From an uncultured Oscillospiraceae bacterium (lineage in GTDB: Bacteria > Bacillota > Clostridia > Oscillospirales > Acutalibacteraceae), in NCBI GenBank assembly GCA_905193585.1, contig CAJJPG010000017.1, positions 1-23,296 of the forward strand: 23,296 nt of DNA, read 5' to 3'. Position numbers and translations under genes: made by a program. Each line of letters opens with the position of its first letter. Positions within the stretch are counted from its first letter, which is position 1. Of the stretch, positions 7,267 through 14,741 are shown in pieces. The notes under the pieces were generated by a model, which was not told the DNA's origin, searched no databases, and saw only the letters and a list, made by a program, of their open reading frames with translations.

Positions 7267-7770
7267 TTAACCAATGATTTCCTTGACAGACTTGCCGCGT
7301 ACTGCTGCTACTTCCTCGGCGCTGCGAAGCGATGCGAGGCCGGCAACAGTGGCGCGAACAACGTTGCAGGGATTGTTCGATCTTAAAGCTTTGGTACGAA
7401 TGTCGGAAATACCGACAGTCTCAACGACCGCACGAACAGCACCGCCGGCAATAACGCCGGTACCGGGAGCCGCGGGTTTCAGAAGAACGCGACCTGCGCC
7501 GAATTCGCCTATAACCTCGTGCGGAATTGTTGTACCCTTTAAGGATACCTTTATAAGATTCTTTTTAGCGTCTTCAATTCCTTTGCGAATAGCGTCCGGA
7601 ACTTCGCCCGCCTTACCAAGCCCATAGCCTACAATGCCGTTGCCGTCTCCTACAACCACAAGCGCTGCGAACTTCATAATACGTCCGCCCTTAACGGTTT
7701 TGGAAACACGGTTTATGGAAACTACGCGCTCTTTTAAATCTAATGTTGATGCGTCAATATTTGTAGCCAA
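7267..7770 (-). CDS. rpsE: Small-subunit ribosomal protein uS5
   Basis: This encodes uS5, which sits at the 30S mRNA entry channel and contributes to decoding fidelity and helicase activity. The double-stranded RNA-binding N-terminal domain shows LKERVVSINRVSKTVKGGR and VVGDGNGIVGYGLGKAGEV. The C-terminal domain has GAGRVLLKPAAPGTGVIAGG and RAVVETVGISDIRTKALRS. Length is 167 aa. Gaps are 15 nt from rplR and 14 nt to rpmD. Confidence 0.98.
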   Translation of the reverse strand: MATNIDASTLDLKERVVSINRVSKTVKGGRIMKFAALVVVGDGNGIVGYGLGKAGEVPDAIRKGIEDAKKNLIKVSLKGTTIPHEVIGEFGAGRVLLKPAAPGTGVIAGGAVRAVVETVGISDIRTKALRSNNPCNVVRATVAGLASLRSAEEVAAVRGKSVKEIIG

Positions 7771-7785
7771 AAGTATTCCTCCTTA

Positions 7786-8145
7786 TCAGAACTTGAGTCC
7801 GCCCTCGCGGGCACCTTCGGCAAGCTCCTTGACACGGCCGTGATAAATGTATCCGCCGCGGTCAAAAACAACCTCGGTGATGCCCTTTTCTGCGGCACGT
7901 TCAGCAATTAACTTTCCAACCTTGTGAGCGCCCTCTTTGTTGCCGCCGGAAATTCCGAAATCCTTCTCGTTGGAAGAAGCGGCTGCGAGTGTAACGCCGT
8001 TTACATCGTCGATAAGCTGGGCGTAAATGTTGCTGTTGGAGCGGAATACATCAAGGCGAGGACAAGCCGCCGTACCGCTGACCTTAGAGCGGACGCGGGC
8101 GTGACGCTTAAGTCTTGCCTGATTGCTGTTTGGTCTTGTAACCAT
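7786..8145 (-). CDS. rplR: Large-subunit ribosomal protein uL18
   Basis: This encodes uL18, which binds 5S rRNA and anchors it in the central protuberance. RLKRHARVRSKVSGTAACPR, LDVFRSNSNIYAQLIDD and the C-terminal EVVFDRGGYIYHGRVKELAE with GAREGGLKF are classic. The length of 119 aa is normal. It lies between rplF and rpsE, with gaps of 18 and 15 nt. Confidence 0.98.
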   Translation of the reverse strand: MVTRPNSNQARLKRHARVRSKVSGTAACPRLDVFRSNSNIYAQLIDDVNGVTLAAASSNEKDFGISGGNKEGAHKVGKLIAERAAEKGITEVVFDRGGYIYHGRVKELAEGAREGGLKF

Positions 8146-8163
8146 CGTTTATACACTCCTTTA

Positions 8164-8712
8164 TTATTTCTTAGCACCCTTGCCGGCTTTACCTTCCTTG
8201 CGGCGGATATGCTCGTCGGCGTACTTAATACCTTTGCCCTTATAAGGCTCCGGCGGACGCTTCTCGCGAACTTCCGCGGCAAACTGGCCGACCTGCTGCT
8301 TATCCGCACCGCTTATAACTACCTGGTTGGGAGTCGGTACGTCAATGGTGATTCCCGGAACTTCAGGAACGATTACCTGATGAGAATATCCGAGGTTCAT
8401 TACAAGATTTTTGCCCTGCTTCTGAGCACGGTAGCCTACGCCGTTTACCTCAAGCGTTTTTGAGTAGCCGTTGGTAACGCCCTCAACCATATTGTGGATA
8501 AGGGTACGGGTAAGACCGTGGAGCGCACGGTGATTTTTGTCATCGGTCGGGCGGGTCACGATTATTTCATTGCCCTCAAGCGCAATGTTTATTTCGTGAT
8601 TAAAGGTGCTTTCAAGCGTACCCTTGGGGCCCTTTACGGTCACCTTGCTGCCGTCAACCTTAACCTCAACACCGGCAGGGATTGCGATAGGTTTCTTTCC
8701 TATTCTTGACAT
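8164..8712 (-). CDS. rplF: Large-subunit ribosomal protein uL6
   Basis: This encodes uL6, a two-domain 50S protein near the sarcin-ricin loop. It starts MSRIGKKPIAIPAGVEVKVD with KVTVKGPKGTLE, and the second domain contains GVGYRAQKQGKNLVMNLGYS and the signature RPPEPYKGKGIKYADE. At 182 aa it is of normal length. It is 14 nt after rpsH. Confidence 0.98.
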   Translation of the reverse strand: MSRIGKKPIAIPAGVEVKVDGSKVTVKGPKGTLESTFNHEINIALEGNEIIVTRPTDDKNHRALHGLTRTLIHNMVEGVTNGYSKTLEVNGVGYRAQKQGKNLVMNLGYSHQVIVPEVPGITIDVPTPNQVVISGADKQQVGQFAAEVREKRPPEPYKGKGIKYADEHIRRKEGKAGKGAKK

Positions 8713-8726
8713 CCTCTCGCACCTCC

Positions 8727-9125
8727 TTACCAGACGAAAGCGAGGACTTCGCCGCCGACATTGGCTTTGCGTGCCTGCTTGTCTGTCATTATACCCTTAG
8801 AGGTGGAAAGGATGGCTATGCCGAGGCCTTTCATAACCTTGGGCATATCCTCTACGTTTGTGTAGATACGCAAGCCGGGCTTAGAAACTCTTCTAATGCC
8901 GCTTATAACCTGCGATTTATTCTGGCCGTACTTCAATGTGATATGAATTACGCCCTGCTTTCCGTCTTCTTCGACCTGAAAGCCTGAGATGTAACCCTCG
9001 TCAAGTAAAATCTGAGCGATTGCCTTTTTTACGTTTGACGCCGGAACATCTACCGAATCATGCTTTGCAGCGGATGCGTTACGAATTCTCGTAAGCATAT
9101 CCGCGATTGTATCGCTGATTTGCAT
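8727..9125 (-). CDS. rpsH: Small-subunit ribosomal protein uS8
   Basis: This encodes uS8, a primary 16S rRNA binder in the 30S platform. ISDTIADMLTRIRNASAAKH starts the protein and the C-terminal GLGIAILSTSKGIMTDKQAR carries the family signature, ending GGEVLAFVW. Length is 132 aa. In E. coli S8 represses the spc operon by binding near rplE; I see no clear S8-site mimic at the rplX-rplE junction here. Confidence 0.98.
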   Translation of the reverse strand: MQISDTIADMLTRIRNASAAKHDSVDVPASNVKKAIAQILLDEGYISGFQVEEDGKQGVIHITLKYGQNKSQVISGIRRVSKPGLRIYTNVEDMPKVMKGLGIAILSTSKGIMTDKQARKANVGGEVLAFVW

Positions 9126-9152
9126 GCCGTCAACCTCCTTCAGCTTTGTGCC

Positions 9153-9338
9153 TTACCAACTGGCCTTCTTCACTCCGGGGATCTCGCCTTTATAAGCAAG
9201 CTCTCTGAAGCATATACGGCAAATGCCGTACTTGCGAAGATAAGCATGTGGGCGGCCGCAGATTTTGCATCTGTTATACTCTCTTGTTGAAAACTTAGCA
9301 GGTCTTGCCTGCTTAACTTTCATAGCAGTCTTAGCCAT
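9153..9338 (-). CDS. rpsN: Small-subunit ribosomal protein uS14, type Z (zinc)
   Basis: This encodes the short zinc-binding form of uS14 in the 30S head. The 61-aa length and Cys24-x2-Cys27 with Cys40-x2-Cys43 (CKICGRPHAYLRKYGICRIC) define type Z (RpsZ). The C-terminus FRELAYKGEIPGVKKASW is canonical. It lies 12 nt after rplE and 27 nt before rpsH. Confidence 0.97.
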   Translation of the reverse strand: MAKTAMKVKQARPAKFSTREYNRCKICGRPHAYLRKYGICRICFRELAYKGEIPGVKKASW

Positions 9339-9350
9339 TATTACTTCTCC

Positions 9351-9890
9351 TTATCTCGCAAACGGAGCGCCCAAAAGCGTTAATAACTCGCGGGCCTCTT
9401 CATCTGTCTTCGCAGTTGTGACAAAAATTATATCCATACCGCGTACCTTATCGATCTTATCGTACTCGATTTCAGGGAAAATAAGTTGCTCCTTAACGCC
9501 CATAGCATAGTTGCCGCGGCCGTCGAAAGCGTTGGGGTTAATTCCTCTGAAGTCGCGAACGCGCGGAAGAGCCGCATTGAAAAGTCTTTCAATGAACTCA
9601 TACATACGCTCGCCGCGAAGTGTTACCTTCGCACCGATCGGCATACCCTCGCGGAGCTTGAAGTTCGCAACCGACTTCTTAGCGCGGCAGGGAATTGCCT
9701 TCTGACCGGTGATAAGACTCAGGTCTCGCAGAATAGCGTCGATGACCTTGGAGTTTTCCTTGGCCTCGCCGGCGCCTACATTGATAACGACCTTTTCGAG
9801 CTTCGGAATCTGCATGACGCTCTTGTAGCCAAATTTTGTCATCAGTGCGGGAGCGATCGAATTTTTATATTCGTTCGACAGTATTGACAT
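9351..9890 (-). CDS. rplE: Large-subunit ribosomal protein uL5
   Basis: This encodes uL5, which binds 5S rRNA and contacts the P-site tRNA elbow. Motifs include IPKLEKVVINVGAGEAKENS, KKSVANFKLREGMPIGAKVT and FRGINPNAFDGRGNYAMGVK, with the C-terminal MDIIFVTTAKTDEEARELL. The length of 179 aa is normal. Gaps are 19 nt from rplX and 12 nt to rpsN. Confidence 0.98.
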   Translation of the reverse strand: MSILSNEYKNSIAPALMTKFGYKSVMQIPKLEKVVINVGAGEAKENSKVIDAILRDLSLITGQKAIPCRAKKSVANFKLREGMPIGAKVTLRGERMYEFIERLFNAALPRVRDFRGINPNAFDGRGNYAMGVKEQLIFPEIEYDKIDKVRGMDIIFVTTAKTDEEARELLTLLGAPFAR

Positions 9891-9909
9891 GTCATGTCCT
9901 CCTTATCTC

Positions 9910-10233
9910 TTAAAAAGTCTCGCCGCATTTTTTGCACATGCGGTCTTTTTTGCCGTCCTCGTAGATTTTTGTACCTACTCTGGTGGGCTTATTGCATTTC
10001 GGGCAAACAACCTGAACCTTGCAGGCATAAACAGCACCGTTGGTTTCAATTATACCCGACGGATCTCCTGCCTTTTTCGGTTTAGCGTGTTTTTTAACAA
10101 CGTTAATGCCCTCAACTATAACCTTACCCTCTTTGGGGCTGACCTCAAGCACCTTGCCGGTCTTCTTGCGGTCCTTTTTGTCTCCTGTAAGGAGGACTAC
10201 GGTATCTCCGGTTTTAACGTGAAGCTTACTCAT
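9910..10233 (-). CDS. rplX: Large-subunit ribosomal protein uL24, zinc-binding form
   Basis: This encodes uL24, an assembly-initiating 50S protein near the exit tunnel. The N-terminal KOW motif is visible in VKTGDTVVLLTGDKKDRKKTGKV(abridged), followed by VVKKHAKPKKAGDPSGIIE. A C-terminal extension has Cys77-x2-Cys80 and Cys100-x2-Cys103, a putative four-Cys zinc knuckle. It is 107 aa long and lies 16 nt after rplN. Confidence 0.97.
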   Translation of the reverse strand: MSKLHVKTGDTVVLLTGDKKDRKKTGKVLEVSPKEGKVIVEGINVVKKHAKPKKAGDPSGIIETNGAVYACKVQVVCPKCNKPTRVGTKIYEDGKKDRMCKKCGETF

Positions 10234-10249
10234 TGTTTTCTACCTCCCA

Positions 10250-10618
10250 TTAAAGCACTTCCGGAGCAAGGGACAGGATCTTTGTGTAATCCTTGTCGCG
10301 CAGCTCACGGGCTACCGGCCCGAAAATACGGGTACCGCGGGGGTTCTTGTCATCACGGATGATAACAGCCGCATTTTCGTCGAATCTGATGTATGTGCCG
10401 TCATTACGACGAAGACCTCTTGCAGAACGAACCACAACTGCCTTTACTACATCGCCCTTCTTTACAGTACCGCCCGGAGCGGCCTTTTTAACAGAAGCCA
10501 CGATGACGTCGCCAATGTTGGCATACCTCCTTCTGGAGCCTCCAAGAACGCGGATGCACATAATTTCCTTAGCACCCGTATTGTCGGCAACCTTGAGGTA
10601 ACTCTGTTGTTGTATCAC
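10250..10618 (-). CDS. rplN: Large-subunit ribosomal protein uL14
   Basis: This encodes uL14, a conserved 50S interface protein forming a bridge with the 30S. The start is GTG (MIQQQSYLKVADNTGAKEIM), preceded by a GGAGGA ribosome binding site. The signature GDVVKAVVVRSARGLRRNDG and the ending DYTKILSLAPEVL match the family. Length is 122 aa. Confidence 0.98.
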   Translation of the reverse strand: MIQQQSYLKVADNTGAKEIMCIRVLGGSRRRYANIGDVIVASVKKAAPGGTVKKGDVVKAVVVRSARGLRRNDGTYIRFDENAAVIIRDDKNPRGTRIFGPVARELRDKDYTKILSLAPEVL

Positions 10619-10638
10619 AGTGTTTTCCTCCTTGTAGA

Positions 10639-10896
10639 CTACTTAGCCTTTTCGATTATTTCCGCCACGCGCCAACGCTTATCCTTGGAGAGTGGTCTGG
10701 TCTCCATAATAAGAACTCTGTCGCCTACGCCACAGGAATTATTCTCATCATGAGCTTTGAGTCTGATAGTGTTTTTGATTATCTTCTTGTAAAGCGGGTG
10801 CTTAACGTTGTCCTCAATGGCAACTACAACGGTTTTATCCATCTTGTCGCTAACAACCTTACCCACTCTTGTTTTACGAAGGTTTCTTTCGCTCAT
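10639..10896 (-). CDS. rpsQ: Small-subunit ribosomal protein uS17
   Basis: This encodes uS17, an OB-fold 16S rRNA binder at the 30S base. It is 85 aa long with NLRKTRVGKVVSDKMDKTVV and HPLYKKIIKNTIRLKAHDEN, then the signature GDRVLIMETRPLSKDKRWRV. It lies 19 nt after rpmC and 20 nt before rplN. Confidence 0.98.
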   Translation of the reverse strand: MSERNLRKTRVGKVVSDKMDKTVVVAIEDNVKHPLYKKIIKNTIRLKAHDENNSCGVGDRVLIMETRPLSKDKRWRVAEIIEKAK

Positions 10897-10915
10897 TTAG
10901 CCTTTCCTCCCTCTC

Positions 10916-11125
10916 TCAAGCGTTGGTGCTGTCGTTTTTAAGCTCGTTCTCGCGAATGATTGTCTTAACGCGGGCGATATCCTTCTTAACGGCAGCTATA
11001 CGCATGGGGTTGTCGAGCTGGTTAATGGCGAGTTGGAAACGCAGATTAAATAATTCCTCTTTAAGCTTTGTCAACTGGTCATTCAGCTCCGGCAAAGTGT
11101 TCTGTCTGATTTCCTTTGCATTCAT
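10916..11125 (-). CDS. rpmC: Large-subunit ribosomal protein uL29
   Basis: This encodes uL29, a two-helix 50S protein at the tunnel exit where chaperones and SRP dock. The 69-aa sequence carries LPELNDQLTKLKEELFNLRF and QLDNPMRIAAVKKDIARVKT, both typical. Its ATG overlaps the rplP stop by one nucleotide (TAATG), implying coupled translation. Confidence 0.97.
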   Translation of the reverse strand: MNAKEIRQNTLPELNDQLTKLKEELFNLRFQLAINQLDNPMRIAAVKKDIARVKTIIRENELKNDSTNA

Positions 11126-11550
11126 TACTGCTCACCACCCATTTCCTGCTTTGTTACAAACTTGCACTTAATAGGAAGCTTGTTTGCGGCGAGACGCATA
11201 GCCTCGCGAGCCAATTCCTCGCTAACGCCGCCGATCTCGAACATTACGCGACCGGGCTTAACAACCGCTACCCAGTACTCGGGCGAGCCTTTACCTGAAC
11301 CCATTCGGGTCTCAGCCGGCTTTTCGGTTATCGGCTTATCGGGGAATATCTTTATCCAAACCTGACCGCCACGTTTAATGTAACGGGTCATTGCAATACG
11401 CGCAGCCTCTATCTGGTTAGAGGTGATCCACGCCGGCTCTAAAGCCTGAAGACCGAAATCGCCGTGTGTTACGGTGATGCCGCGTGAAGCGGTACCGGTC
11501 AAACGTCCGCGGTGAACTCTGCGGTATTTTACTCTTTTAGGCATTAACAT
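11125..11550 (-). CDS. rplP: Large-subunit ribosomal protein uL16
   Basis: This encodes uL16, which helps position the A-site tRNA at the peptidyl-transferase centre. It shows MLMPKRVKYRRVHRGRL, the signature WIKIFPDKPITEKPAETRMG and GSPEYWVAVVKPGRVMFEI. The ATG overlaps the rpsC stop (TGATG), and a second in-frame ATG lies two codons on. Family members commonly begin MLMPK or MLLPK, so the first is preferred. Length is 141 aa. Confidence 0.97.
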   Translation of the reverse strand: MLMPKRVKYRRVHRGRLTGTASRGITVTHGDFGLQALEPAWITSNQIEAARIAMTRYIKRGGQVWIKIFPDKPITEKPAETRMGSGKGSPEYWVAVVKPGRVMFEIGGVSEELAREAMRLAANKLPIKCKFVTKQEMGGEQ

Positions 11551-12215
11551 CAGCGGGCGCCTCCTTCCTTTTTAACCTTGCGGTTATCAGCGAGAACTTC
11601 ACCCTTGTAAATCCAAACCTTAACGCCTATACGACCGTAGGTGGTGTTTGCCTCGGCAAAACCGTAGTCGATATCGGCACGCAGGGTCTGAAGCGGAATT
11701 GTTCCCTCATGATACTGCTCGCTTCTTGCGATTTCAGCGCCGCCCAAGCGACCCGAAACCTGAGTTTTTATACCCTTTACGCCAAGACGCATAGCTCTGC
11801 CTATGGAGAGCTTCATAGCGCGGCGGAAAGAAATACGCTTTTCAAGCTGAGCCGCAATATTTTCGGCTACGAGCTGAGCGTTAGCATCCGGATTCTTTAT
11901 TTCAACAATGTTGATAAGAACCGGCTTGCCGAGCATCTGCTGGCAAGTGGCGCGAAGCTTTTCAATTTCGCTGCCGTTGCGTCCGATCACCATACCCGGC
12001 TTTGCGCAGTGGATATGAAGTCTTACGCGCTTGTCATCACGTTCGATTTCGATTTTTGCAATACCTGCTGAGAAGAGGGTCTTCTTGAGGTACTTGCGGA
12101 GGTTATAGTCCTCAACCAATGTATCGCCGAAAACGCTGTCATTGGCAAACCAACGTGAGTCCCAGTTTTTAATTACGCCTACACGGAAACCGTGCGGATT
12201 AACCTTCTGGCCCAT
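11550..12215 (-). CDS. rpsC: Small-subunit ribosomal protein uS3
   Basis: This encodes uS3 of the 30S head at the mRNA entry tunnel. MGQKVNPHGFRVGVIKNWDS is the family start, the KH domain is seen in HCAKPGMVIGRNGSEIEKLR, and the C-terminal domain has YGFAEANTTYGRIGVKVWIY. The length of 221 aa is typical. It lies 15 nt after rplV and overlaps rplP by 1 nt. Confidence 0.98.
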   Translation of the reverse strand: MGQKVNPHGFRVGVIKNWDSRWFANDSVFGDTLVEDYNLRKYLKKTLFSAGIAKIEIERDDKRVRLHIHCAKPGMVIGRNGSEIEKLRATCQQMLGKPVLINIVEIKNPDANAQLVAENIAAQLEKRISFRRAMKLSIGRAMRLGVKGIKTQVSGRLGGAEIARSEQYHEGTIPLQTLRADIDYGFAEANTTYGRIGVKVWIYKGEVLADNRKVKKEGGAR

Positions 12216-12230
12216 AACTTAACCTCCTTC

Positions 12231-12569
12231 TTAGATTTCGCGTTCTTTAAGAACGATTGTAACATGGCTTGTTCTCTTCAAGATTCTGTGGGCTCTGCCG
12301 TGATCCTTCGGACGGATTCTCTTAAGAGTCGGTCCGGGGCAGACAAAGCACTCAGCAACATAAAGACGGGAAACATCCATATTATGATTGTTTTCTGCAT
12401 TAGCCATAGCTGACGCTAAAAGCTTCTCCAAATACTCGCAAGCGGACTTAGGAGTAAATTTGAGTATAGCCATAGCTTTGTCAGCGTCTTGATTGCGGAT
12501 TAAATCCAGAACAATCTTCACCTTGCGGGGTGAAATACGGGCGTATTTAAGTGTAGCCCTTGCTTCCAT
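12231..12569 (-). CDS. rplV: Large-subunit ribosomal protein uL22
   Basis: This encodes uL22, whose extended loop lines the exit tunnel, a site where macrolide-resistance changes occur. ATLKYARISPRKVKIVLDLI begins the protein. The loop and C-terminus include ECFVCPGPTLKRIRPKDHGR and AHRILKRTSHVTIVLKE. Length is 112 aa. Confidence 0.98.
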   Translation of the reverse strand: MEARATLKYARISPRKVKIVLDLIRNQDADKAMAILKFTPKSACEYLEKLLASAMANAENNHNMDVSRLYVAECFVCPGPTLKRIRPKDHGRAHRILKRTSHVTIVLKEREI

Positions 12570-12592
12570 AGTTAAACTCTCCTTTCAGCCGC

Positions 12593-12868
12593 TTACTTAC
12601 CGGTGGTCTTTGAACCGGCGTGACCTTTAAAGGTCCTTGTCGGCGCAAACTCACCGAGCTTGTGACCTACCATATCCTCTGTTACATAAACCGGAACGTG
12701 CTTGCGGCCGTCATGTACCGCAAAGGTGTGTCCGACGAAATCGGGGAATATGGTCGAAGAACGGCTCCAGGTCTTAAGAACTCTCTTTTCGCCGGCTTCG
12801 TTCATTTCCTTGACTCTTTTGAGCAGAACAGGCTGCACGTAAGGGCCCTTTTTAATGCTTCTTCCCAT
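12593..12868 (-). CDS. rpsS: Small-subunit ribosomal protein uS19
   Basis: This encodes uS19 of the 30S head, which partners uS13. It is 91 aa long, with MGRSIKKGPYVQPVLLKRV, TWSRSSTIFPDFVGHTFAVH and the signature VTEDMVGHKLGEFAPTRTF. It is 21 nt after rplB and 23 nt before rplV. Confidence 0.98.
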   Translation of the reverse strand: MGRSIKKGPYVQPVLLKRVKEMNEAGEKRVLKTWSRSSTIFPDFVGHTFAVHDGRKHVPVYVTEDMVGHKLGEFAPTRTFKGHAGSKTTGK

Positions 12869-12889
12869 GATTTAACTCCTTTCGTCGAA

Positions 12890-13717
12890 TTACTTACGGC
12901 GCTTTACGATATACTTATCGGTGCGCTTATTCTTCTGACGGGTCTTGTAACCGAGAGCAGGTTTACCCCACGGGGTAACAGGTCCCGGACGACCGATCGG
13001 TGATTTACCCTCACCACCGCCGTGCGGGTGATCGCACGGGTTCATTACAGAACCGCGAACGGTCGGTCTCCAGCCCATGTGACGCTTACGTCCGGCTTTA
13101 CCGTAGTTAACGTTTGCGTGCTCCGGATTGGATACAACGCCTACGGTTGCCATGCAGGTTGCGGGAACGTTGCGAAGCTCGCCCGAGGGCAAACGTAAAA
13201 GCGCCATTCCGTTTTCCTTAGCCATAAGCTGAGCGGTGTTGCCGGCAGAACGTGCAAGCTGAGCGCCCTTGCCGGGGTAAAGCTCGATATTGTGTAAGAA
13301 AGTACCTACCGGAATGTTGATAAGCGGAAGTGCGTTGCCGGGCTTAATATCAGCCTCGGGGCCGCTTACTATCTTATCGCCGACCTTTAAGTCCTGCGGA
13401 GCGATTATATAACGCTTTTCGCCGTCCTCATACTGAACGAGGGCGATGAACGCAGAGCGGTTCGGATCATACTCAAGAGTCTGAACGGTAGCGGATATAC
13501 CGAAACGCTCTCTCTTGAAATCGATAACTCTGTACTTTCTGCGGTTTCCGCCGCCTCTGTGGCGAACGGTGATTCTGCCGTAGCTATTGCGTCCGGCATT
13601 CTTTTTAATAGGCTCAAGCAAACTTCTCTCGGGAGCAACCTTTGATAACCCGGAATAATCCATAGTTGTCATATTGCGGCGGCCCGGAGTAGTCGGCTTG
13701 TAAAATTTAATTGCCAT
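12890..13717 (-). CDS. rplB: Large-subunit ribosomal protein uL2
   Basis: This encodes uL2, a 23S rRNA-binding protein needed for subunit association and peptidyl-transferase activity. I use ATG 13717, giving 275 aa beginning MAIKFYKPTTPGRRN, 8-10 nt after an AGGAG sequence. The in-frame extension to 13774 runs through intergenic hairpins and is not family-like. Motifs include GGGNRRKYRVIDFKR, LMAKENGMALLRLPSGELR and the signature VMNPCDHPHGGGEG near the C-terminus. Confidence 0.98.
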   Translation of the reverse strand: MAIKFYKPTTPGRRNMTTMDYSGLSKVAPERSLLEPIKKNAGRNSYGRITVRHRGGGNRRKYRVIDFKRERFGISATVQTLEYDPNRSAFIALVQYEDGEKRYIIAPQDLKVGDKIVSGPEADIKPGNALPLINIPVGTFLHNIELYPGKGAQLARSAGNTAQLMAKENGMALLRLPSGELRNVPATCMATVGVVSNPEHANVNYGKAGRKRHMGWRPTVRGSVMNPCDHPHGGGEGKSPIGRPGPVTPWGKPALGYKTRQKNKRTDKYIVKRRK

Positions 13718-13804
13718 TTGTTTCACTCTCCTGTTTTGGCTTAGCGAAGTCAATTTTTCGACTTCATACATCACCGGAAATCCTTGATTTCCCGGTCGCG
13801 GTTA
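13718..13804 (-). ncRNA. Structured rplW-rplB intergenic spacer (two hairpins)
   Basis: This 87-nt gap is the longest inside the S10 block. On the minus strand, ACCGGGAAATC pairs with GATTTCCGGT (13773-13796; 10 bp with one bulged base and a 3-nt loop). Then GAAGTC pairs with GACTTC (13746-13765; 6 bp, 8-nt loop). No U run follows, so this is not a terminator. A role in RNA processing or translational control of rplB is inference only. Confidence 0.45.
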
Positions 13805-14098
13805 TCAGATAAGACCGTCGAAGAACTCAATCGGCTTTGAATCAGCCTTTAAAGTAACGATTGCCTTTTTCCAGGCTGCGGTGTAGCCGTTGTAACGGCC
13901 CATACGCCTTGCCTGACCGCGAACGTTGATTGTGTTGACCTTAGCAACATCAACCTTGAAAAGCTTTGCGACAGCGTCGGCTATCTCAATCTTGTTAGCG
14001 TCCTTAGCTACCTTAAAGGTGTATTTCTTATCGGCTATACCCGACATACTCTTCTCGGTAATTACCGGAGCTATAATGATATCCTGTGCGGTTTTCAT
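13805..14098 (-). CDS. rplW: Large-subunit ribosomal protein uL23
   Basis: This encodes uL23 at the tunnel exit, docking site for trigger factor and SRP. The 97-aa sequence contains IIIAPVITEKSMSGIADKKY and VDVAKVNTINVRGQARRMGR, typical of bacterial uL23. Its ATG overlaps the rplD stop by one nucleotide (TAATG). Confidence 0.97.
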   Translation of the reverse strand: MKTAQDIIIAPVITEKSMSGIADKKYTFKVAKDANKIEIADAVAKLFKVDVAKVNTINVRGQARRMGRYNGYTAAWKKAIVTLKADSKPIEFFDGLI

Positions 14099-14721
14099 TA
14101 TGCATACACCTCCTCAAGCTTTGCTACGGCATTCTTTACCACCACAAGAGTGTCGGCATTGATTATGTCGTAGGTGTTGATTGTTCCGACCTGTGCGGAT
14201 TTCGCACCCGCAATGTTGGCAATGCTCTTTACGGCGAACGCGTTGTTATCCTCAAGAACTATGAGAGTCTTTTTACCGGCGCCTATTGCCTTTAAGCAAT
14301 CGGCAACGACCTTGGTTTTGTAAGTCTCTGTTTTAAGCTCGTCAAGAACAATCATATCGCCTGTGAGCACCTTATCCGACAAAGCGGATTTGAGAGCCAG
14401 TCTCTTAACCTTTTTATTGAGAGAGTAAGAATAATCTCTCGGCTTCGGCGCGTGAACTATACCGCCGTGTCTCCACTGCGGAGCTCTGGTAGAGCCCTGT
14501 CTTGCGTGACCGGTACCCTTCTGTCTCCACGGCTTTTTGCCGCCGCCCGATACCTCGGTACGAGTCAGAGTGGACTGCGTGCCCTGACGTTTGTTTGCAA
14601 GGTAGTTTACAACCGCCGCGTGCATAACCGCCGCGTTAGGCTTTATTCCGAAAACGGCGTCGCTCAAGGTGATTTCTCCCACGCTTTTGCCTGCCATATC
14701 GACTACTGCTATATTAGGCAT
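14098..14721 (-). CDS. rplD: Large-subunit ribosomal protein uL4
   Basis: This encodes uL4, whose loop reaches the exit-tunnel constriction. In E. coli it also autogenously controls the S10 operon through the leader. The loop motif is clear: GGGKKPWRQKGTGHARQGST followed by RAPQWRHGGIVHAP. The C-terminal Rossmann-like half includes LIVLEDNNAFAVKSIANI. Length is 207 aa. It lies 20 nt after rplC and overlaps rplW by 1 nt. Whether it regulates this operon is untested, but the leader here is structured. Confidence 0.98.
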   Translation of the reverse strand: MPNIAVVDMAGKSVGEITLSDAVFGIKPNAAVMHAAVVNYLANKRQGTQSTLTRTEVSGGGKKPWRQKGTGHARQGSTRAPQWRHGGIVHAPKPRDYSYSLNKKVKRLALKSALSDKVLTGDMIVLDELKTETYKTKVVADCLKAIGAGKKTLIVLEDNNAFAVKSIANIAGAKSAQVGTINTYDIINADTLVVVKNAVAKLEEVYA

Positions 14722-14741
14722 AATTTAGAACACTCCTTCCC

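Noticed and set aside
12890..13774. Longer uL2 start at 13774
   Set aside because: The added 19 residues are unlike the family, span intergenic hairpins and lack a ribosome binding site; the MAIKFYKPTTPGRRN start has a good one.
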